Part shown: one piece after another, positions 56,856-64,000 of the stretch
Layout of the letters: every line of letters starts with the position of its first letter
How positions within the stretch are numbered: the first letter of the stretch is position 1
From: Hymenoscyphus infarciens
Taxonomy: Eukaryota; Ascomycota; Leotiomycetes; Helotiales; Helotiaceae
NCBI GenBank assembly: GCA_001414345.1
Contig: LLCB01000266.1
Coordinates: 16,127-80,126, forward strand
Length of the DNA: 64,000 bases
Direction: 5' to 3'
Notes under the pieces: model-generated
Databases searched by the model: none
The model's input: only the letters and a program-made list of their open reading frames with translations
Told to the model about the DNA's origin: nothing
Made by a program: the position numbers and the translations under genes

Positions 56856-57760
56856 GATGAACGGTGTACCTGGGTAGTGTTCAAAGTGTGAGGAATTGTA
56901 AAGGGAATGGTTGTGTTGCGAAGTGTCTTGAGGGAAAGAAGTTCAAGATTTTGAGTCTTTATCACAGCTCCGGCGGGTCAGTAGCGAAATCTGTCCTCTC
57001 GGCTAAGGCTAGCTAGCGCTAAGGGTACGGTGTTCTTTTTATCGTCCGAACTAGGGGTGAATTGATGAGGCGGAGTGTTTGTGGGGGGAATGACCTAGTT
57101 TGATAGGTTTATTAATCCCAGAAGGAAAGGACACAGTTGCGTTGGGGAGAGGTGTTCAGTTGAGTGCTTCATGCCACATTCCCTGCATCGTCTTACAGGG
57201 GTGTGTTCTAAAATAATTACGACGATGCCAATTCAGACGACATTGCAAGAGCATAATCACAGCGAGTCAAGAGGCGAAAGGTGAAGGTTTAGATGCCACT
57301 AATGCAGTGCGTTGAAGAAAGGGTGTCCCTTACAAAAAGTCCTATAGAGCCTCCGCCCTCCCTCGCAAGAGCTACACCGCATCAATTGCCAGCAACACAT
57401 TCCTGCGAAGTCAATCCTCTGAAAATCCATTTTAAAGCATTTTACGCAGTTTCCATTATCTACTCTAAAATACTGTTCTCACCATCCCTCTTCCTACATT
57501 CCTTTAATTCATGTCAGGCGCGCTTTGTTTACTAAAGGACACTTGATAGCAATGGCATGGTGACTTTTCTTGTGATAAATAGATTCTCATTCTCATTCTC
57601 ATTCTCCTTTCATTTAGCAAGGATGCAAAAAGGTCAATCTTGGTTTTCATTACAGATTTCAAGTTTAGCTTTGCTTCCTTAACAGTTCAATATTGCACGC
57701 ACAAGTTTTGCTACCCAAGGATTTATTTTCAGCGTATCTTAGAGTATATTTTAGGGATTG
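56856..57760. promoter_or_regulatory. BiP upstream region, then boundary to the AT-rich block
   Basis: About 450 bp of ordinary composition next to the BiP start should hold its promoter; I could not point to an unambiguous unfolded-protein or heat-shock element. A TCTCAT repeat lies at 57582-57605. From ~57700 the text shifts to nearly pure A/T. Confidence 0.4.
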
Positions 57761-60700
57761 TAGCTCTTCTTACACCCTACGTGATTTAGTATAACGCGGT
57801 TCTAACCTTATATTTCTAGCTCTAACGCGACTAAATAATTAAATTATTATCTTATTCTTTAAACTCTACTAAAACATATAACGATATAGAAATTCAATAA
57901 AAATTTACCTATTATCTTATATTTAAAAAGCTCTACTAAAATAAAATAAAATTTAGTATAAGTTAGTTTATAATATAAGTATATAAGCTAAGTTTCTTCT
58001 ATCTACTACTTCTACTACTACTTTTATACCTTTTTCCTTCTTTTTACTTAATATATCTTCTTTAGAATAGTATACTACTTCTAGTATTAAAAAGTCTATT
58101 AAAAGAGCTTTAAAAATAACTAAAAAGACTTTTAAAAAGAAGTAAGTTATCTAGAAGTATACTATATATACTAACTTCTATATATATAAAGAATAGATTA
58201 ATTATATAAGAATATATTAGTAGTAGTGAATATTTCTAAGTTTATACTATTATATTAAAATCTTTTTCTATATTTATTAATTTAGCTTTTAATATCTTAG
58301 TACTTTTAAACTAGTTTAGTAGTATTAATATCTAGATTTTAGTCTAAAACTACTTTAAAAAAGAGTATTTTCTAACTAGACTACTAATTACGTCTATATA
58401 TAGAGTATAAGAATAGCTAAAGAGATAGTAGATTTCTAATTATACTATAGATTTTTTATAAATATACTTTTATATTTAAGCGTAAAAGACTTAGAAATAG
58501 TTAATTTTTAAAAATATCTATATATAAAAGTTAAGAGTCTATTTAGCTTATATATATTAGTTCTTTTTAAAAATATATATACTAAAAATAATACTTATAC
58601 TTTCTTAAAACATATATATATTCTAAGATATATACTATTAAAATTAAAGAATTATAATAATATAAATTATATACTATTATAGAAGTAGTATATAGAAGTA
58701 TATTTAAATAGAATAACGTATATAGATACTATATTCTAATATAAAGAAAAAGACTAAACTCGCTTTTTATAATCTAGAGTTAGAGTATTTATATATAAAA
58801 GATTAGATAATATAAATGTTAAATAGAAATAAAAGTCTAAAATCTTCTTAATATATAGATAATATAAAATCTTTAAACCTAAAATCTAATATATATAATA
58901 AGTAAACTTAATAGTTATAATAAGTAAGCTTTAGTATTTTAAGATAATAGTAATTTAAAATAGCTAGCTATTATAATAATATACTCTTTTTATCTTTTAA
59001 TTTTTATATTTAATATTTATATTATTTTTTCTAAGATTTCACTATACTAGAGCTTTCTATGTTTATATATAGTAAGATATATATAAAGAGACTCTAAAGA
59101 TATAAAAATAAAAAAATATATATTATTCTGTTTTAGTTATATATATCTTAATAAATTTATTATAAGAAAGTATAATTAGGATATAAGAGAGCGCGGTTAA
59201 TAGTTTTGCGATTCAGCTCTAGCCTCGATCTAGCTCTAGCTCTATACTAAGAGCGCTAAGTCTTAGCTCTAACTCTACTCTAAAACTACTTATTTATATA
59301 TACTCTCTTTTAAATAGATTCTATTAAGATAATACTACTCTACTATATACTAATCTATATATATCTAAAGAGTAAGTAATTATACTTTTAATATACTTAA
59401 AATTATCTAAATTAGACTTCTTTTAGTAGCGCTGTCGCGATCTAAAGTAATATATATAAATATAATCTATAAGAAGCTACTTATATACTCTAACTACTAA
59501 TATCTTAGGGCTAGTAATAGCTCTCTATTAACACTACTTCTCTAAAAGAGCTTTAAATTAAAAGATAAATAGATATATTCACTCTTTAAGCTTAATAGAG
59601 TATTTTAATAAAGAAAGTATAGTAAATAGACATAGTAGGGTTAAGTAATAAATTATTAAAAATTACGACTTTAATAGACTTTTAATAGTACTACTATTAC
59701 TAAAACTAAGAATACTAGTATAATAAAAACGCTTAAGTTATATATATAAAAGTAAATTAAAAGAGCTATAATTAATTAGATAGATTAATTAGTTAATAAT
59801 TAATTTATCTACTAAGTATAAAGTAAAAGAGCCTTCTATATTATGCTTAACTTTTTAAGTATTAATATCTCTTAGTTTAAGAGAGTCTCTTCTACCTTAC
59901 TAAATCTACTATATCTAAAATATCTATTCTACTCTATTCTACTAAAACCCTGTCTTCTAAACTATTAACTAATAGGTTAGAAGCTCTCTTCCTATTAGTA
60001 TAAGCTCCTATAGTATTTTTATTATATAATATATATAAAGCGCTTCTAAAGTAGATAGTTAATAGTCTAGTTTTATAAGACGCCTAGATCTAAACTATTA
60101 ACTAACCTAAGTAGTCTCCTCGGCTACGCCTCTTTTATTTATACTCTAAAAGTGCTTTTTTATATACTAAAAGTACTAGAAAAGAGCCTCTTATACTTCT
60201 TTTACTTCTAGGGTTTTAATAAAAAAAAAAATTAATTAGACATATACGTATATAAGCGTAAGTAAGCTTAGTAAAAGCCTCTTAAATTAAGAGACTTATT
60301 AAGATTAGCTAAGCTATACTTTTCTCGCTTTTCTTATAATATATTTATTACTTTTAAAGATTATCTCTTACTTTTAGAGGTATTTATATATAATTAATCT
60401 TCTTTTTCTTTTATTAGATTACTATATATATCTTAGATACTTATATAGTTATTCTACTTCTAATATCTCTATATAATCAGTTAATTCTTTATATATATAT
60501 ATATACTCCTATTCTTAGAGTATATATATTTAGTTTTAAATTAAGAATTATTTCGAGCTAAACTTATAGATATCTCGTCCTCTTACTAGCAAGCTAATTT
60601 AACATTGTTATATATACCTTTTATACCTACTTTCTTTCTATTCTTATTCTTAAAGCGCTATTAAAAGAGCTTCTAATCTCTCTTCTATATATAATCCTAG

Positions 60701-62927
60701 GTAAAGAAATAAAGCTATTAATATATTAGTAATTACTTCTTAATTTAAGAAGTATTACTTATACTACGCTAGCTTATCTTATAACGCTATAAGGTCGCTA
60801 TCTCCTTTTATACTATACTAAGTATACTCTTCTAGTATTTTAAAGAGAGAGGTATACCTCTTACCTTAATCGAAGTACTTCTATACTTCTAATCTTAAAA
60901 GATATACTTAATATTCTTATACTCTATAGCCGTATCTATCTTTACTTTATTAGTAGTAATATCTATAAGGCTAAGCTTAGAGATATCTACTATTATCTCT
61001 CTCTTTCTCTTTCTCTTTACTCTCTGAATTTTAGAGGCTTTTAGCTAAGCCTTAAATATTAGCTAAGAAATTAGTATACTAGGAGTATTAATCCTAGTCT
61101 TATACTTAGCTCTTTTTAAAGCTAAAAGCTTTAAATTCTTCGAATTAGAGCTTACTTAAAAGAGGTAATTATAAGTACTTTAGTATTTATACTTATAAAG
61201 GTAGTAGTAGTATACGTAGTATTTGCTAGACACCTCTATACTAGAAGAGGCTCGCTTTAAAGAAAAGGTATAAGAATAGAGGTAGAAATAGAGGTAAAGA
61301 AGAAGGTTAGCTACTACTTATTTCTTATATTCTTATAAAAGAAGGTCTTTCTTCTACCTTTTAAGAGTAAATTTAGTAGATATCTTAAAATCTTACTTAG
61401 TAAATCGTCTAGTAACTTTAAAGAGTATAAATCGCTTATAAAGGTAATAATTATTAGGATCTAGATTAGTTTAAGCTAAATACGTAGTATTAAGTGAATT
61501 AAAGGACTTAGAAGCAGAGGACAAGTATATAAGCTCTTAAGCTAATCAAGTACTCTCTTTCTCCTTCTTTACTCTAGGCTTTTTTAGAAGTATATTAAAA
61601 GAGGATAAAAGAGTATAAGAAAGTAAAAGATAAATGAATAGAGTAGGAAAGTAAAGGTATAGGTTTAAGTATAATTATCTAGATTAGTCTTTTAAACTTT
61701 TGAATTTAAGAGGCTTTAGTATATAAAGAGGCTAGTATACGAGGTATTAGTATACTATAATATCGATTACTTCCTTTTTAAGCTCTTACTTTAAGAAGGA
61801 ATTTAAAAAGTATTCCTTTAACTCTCTACTCTTAATTATTCGCTTAATTAATTATCCTCTTAATTGATTATCCTCTCTCTTAAATTATCTTTTCTTATTT
61901 ATTCTCTCTTAAATATTCTCTCTTAAATTATTCTCTCTTAATTATCCTCTCTTAATTATCCTCTTTTAATTATTCTTTTCTTATCTTATATAAATTATAG
62001 ATTATATTAAGAGTTAAAAGCTAGCTTAAAAGCTTAGAGAGAAGTTCTTAGATATTATAGATATTAATAAGGATATACTTAAAGTAAGAGATACTCTTAA
62101 TAGAGTAAGTAACGCCTTTTCTAGAGATATTACTCTTAAGGCTAAAAAGGAATTTAATCTTAAACTTAAGCGTTTATAAAAGGACGTTAAAGACCTTTTA
62201 AAAGCTACTCTTACTACTAGTACTCGAAGGTAGTATATAAGCCTTTAGAAAAGCTTTCTCTTCTACGTTAATTTAATAGATAAAGTTTAAGTATTTAAAC
62301 GTTTTATTAAGTATATACCTAACTTTATAATCTCTTAGATTACTAAGTATTATAAAGAGAAGGATAGAGTTAAGAGAGATTTATACTTAAAAGCTTAAAA
62401 GATAAGAGTAGCTACCTTCTAAGAGTTCTATTAATAGTATAATTAAGGGACCTAAGAGTAGTAAAAGACAATATAAGGCCTATTTAATAGTAATCCTTTA
62501 GTATTAAAGGATATAAGTATATATATAACCTCTTTACTTAAGAAAAAAGTATATCTAATCTTCTTTTATTACTTTTTAAAAGTAAGAAACTAATTTACTT
62601 ACTTTTAAGTATAAGTAAAGGAGGTCTTAATAAGTATATACTAGCTTACTAAGGATAAATTAAAGCTTCTTTATAATATAAATAGCTCTTAGGATTTAAA
62701 AGACTTTAATAGTAATTAGAGTAACGTCGAAGAGAAGTCTCGGTAAACAGGAGAGGAGTAATACTATATAATATAAGTAGTATATCTTCTTACCTTTTTA
62801 TACCTACTTTATATTAATAAAGTACTTAATATTAAATATTATTATATTAAGTAGATAGGAGACGATAATAGTAAAGAGATTAAGCTTACTTTAAGGTTCT
62901 ATAAAACGTACTAGTTTAGTAGTAAGT

Positions 62928-62933
<6 letters not shown>

Positions 62934-62963
<30 letters not shown>
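62934..62963. repeat. CT dinucleotide microsatellite
   Basis: About 14 CT units inside the AT-rich block; purity contrasts with the mutated surroundings. Confidence 0.95.
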
Positions 62964-62965
<2 letters not shown>

Positions 62966-63698
62966 CTCTCTTACTAATTTATTAAAAGAGATCTAACCTT
63001 TCTACCTTTATTATAATAAAGAGAAGCCTTATATATGCCTTATAAGAGCTCTTTTAAAGTAGATCTATTACTCTTAAATTACTAAGAGATATCTCTTTTA
63101 ATACTATACTATCTATGATATTCTTATTAAGAAGAATAAGCTAATTATAAGTATACTATATATTTCCTCTTACTTTAAGAAGCTTTTTATTAATTACTTA
63201 CTTTACTTAGGCCTAGGATACCTTTCTTAAAGCTTTTTATAAGAACCTTATTAAAATTAGAGAGATAAACTCTAGTACTTATAGTATATATACCTTTTAC
63301 TAAGAAAGAGTAAGATATCTTATAAGTGTATTAGAGTAGAATATCTCTAAAATATATAACTAAGGCAGATAGTCTCTTAAGTTTAATAACCTAACAATTA
63401 TATACTATTTACTAGAGTAGAACGACGACCTAGTAAACTTAAGAGAGGACTTTATAAAGCCTCTTAAATTATAAACAAAGATATACTCTATATATAGTAG
63501 AGTATACCTAAATTATAAGTAAAAGTACTAGTATATAGATAATTAAGATATATAAATATTTAAGAACTTAACTTAAAACTTACTTATTTACCTCTAAGAT
63601 TAAGAGGCTTTAATATACTTTAAACTACTTTTAAATAATAGAGAGTATTAATATTTATATATAATAAAGTAAATAAATAAGTTAATAAAGTTTCTAGT

Positions 63699-64000
63699 CT
63701 TAATTTAAGAGACTTTTAAGCTTATTTAGTAGCTAATATTAATATTTAATACTCTAAATAACTAAATATATCTATATAATATATATTAAAGTATACTAGC
63801 TAGTAGAGATATAACTAAATAGAAGATTCTCTCTTAATTTAAGAGACTTTCAAGCTTATTTAGTAGATAATACTAATATTTAATACTCTAGATAACTAAA
63901 TATATCTATATAAGATATATAAAAGTATACTAGCTAGTAGAGATATAACTAAATAGAAGATTCTCTCTTAATTTAAGAGTCTTTTAAGCTTATTTAGTAG
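63699..64000. repeat. ~133-bp tandem repeat, at least 2.3 copies, continuing past the window
   Basis: TCTTAATTTAAGAG recurs at 63699, 63832 and 63966, each followed by the same text (CTTATTTAGTAG, then AATACTCTA and ACTAAATATATCTATATA, then AGTATACTAGCTAGTAGAGA). Copies differ at scattered sites, many C/T or A/G. Unit length 133-134 bp. The motif TTAATTTAAG near each unit start is a near-palindrome. Confidence 0.9.

Larger units (their letters stand above)
57760..64000. repeat. AT-rich, gene-free block (RIP-type isochore), runs off right edge
   Basis: Over 6 kb dominated by TA, AA and TT words, with C and G mainly in CT/AG contexts and very few CpG pairs. No open frame of useful length on either strand. 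Remnants with somewhat higher complexity (59180-59270, 60090-60240, 61000-61700, 62000-62760) look like mutated transposon sequence, but no domain can be read. It includes a CT run (62934-62963) and the tandem repeat at the right edge. Consistent with RIP of repeats; a pericentromeric or subtelomeric site is possible. Confidence 0.8.

Noticed and set aside
57760..64000. Hidden transposase or polymerase genes in the AT-rich block
   Set aside because: Stops occur every few codons in all frames; no catalytic motif could be read without reconstructing sequence.
1..64000. CRISPR arrays, bacterial operons, rRNA genes
   Set aside because: None seen; the repeats are simple, tandem or transposon-like and the genes are intron-bearing fungal genes.

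Overview
The window looks like nuclear DNA of a filamentous ascomycete (Pezizomycotina; Leotiomycetes/Helotiales is my best guess from protein wording, not proven). Reasons: short 45-150 bp GT-AG introns with CTAAC/CTGAC-type branch points, a VIVID-type LOV photoreceptor, an RTA1 transporter, a DUF3425 bZIP-like regulator, a GlcNAc-induced DUF3605 protein, and AT-rich blocks whose repeats differ mainly by C/T and G/A transitions, as expected of repeat-induced point mutation (RIP). All gene models here were rebuilt by hand from splice signals and reading-frame continuity; exon sums divide by three in every complete model.

Layout. 1-2656: 5' two thirds of PAN2 (minus, runs off the left edge), divergent from an MFSD5-like transporter (3010-4675). 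5351-8345: FHIP, the Hook/dynein cargo adaptor (minus), with an unidentified small spliced gene upstream. 10.25-10.48 kb: a degenerate minisatellite with a palindromic core. 11156-13707: APC/C subunit CDC27 (minus); 14501: SND2/TMEM208; 15127-15805: GIG1-type DUF3605 protein (minus); 16525-17636: NADH-cytochrome b5 reductase; 17815-18258: candidate small gene with an in-frame stop (minus); 18462-19881: unknown protein with a Vps13-like C-terminal motif; 20561-22252: L-fucose-permease-type MFS; 22873-24048: DUF3425 bZIP (minus); 24586-25617: short-chain dehydrogenase; then two decayed genes (an SDR pseudogene on minus and a membrane-protein relic on plus, 25.9-28.4 kb). 28911-29844: VIVID-like LOV protein (minus) with a GATC cluster upstream. 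About 30.5-35.2 kb is non-coding and low-complexity. 35196-36299: multi-pass TLC-like membrane protein (minus). 40203-41394: RTA1 family. 44345-45916: a ten-exon membrane protein that single-frame ORF calling misses. 47.08-49.14 kb: two mobile-element remnants, a MITE with ~53-bp inverted ends and a miniature LTR element with a 5-bp target duplication. 50062-50763: fungal SLATT protein (minus). 51899-52947: secreted phosphoesterase/acid phosphatase. 54669-56855: ER Hsp70 BiP/Kar2 (minus). From about 57.76 kb to the right end: a gene-free AT-rich block ending in a ~133-bp tandem repeat.

Themes: the left half is housekeeping (mRNA deadenylation, endosome transport, cell-cycle ubiquitin ligase, ER targeting, redox, ER chaperone), while 20-30 kb and 40-51 kb carry lineage-variable transporters, oxidoreductases, photoreception and membrane proteins, mixed with pseudogenes and transposon remains. 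SND2, cytochrome b5 reductase and BiP all act at the ER, but they are not arranged as a cluster.
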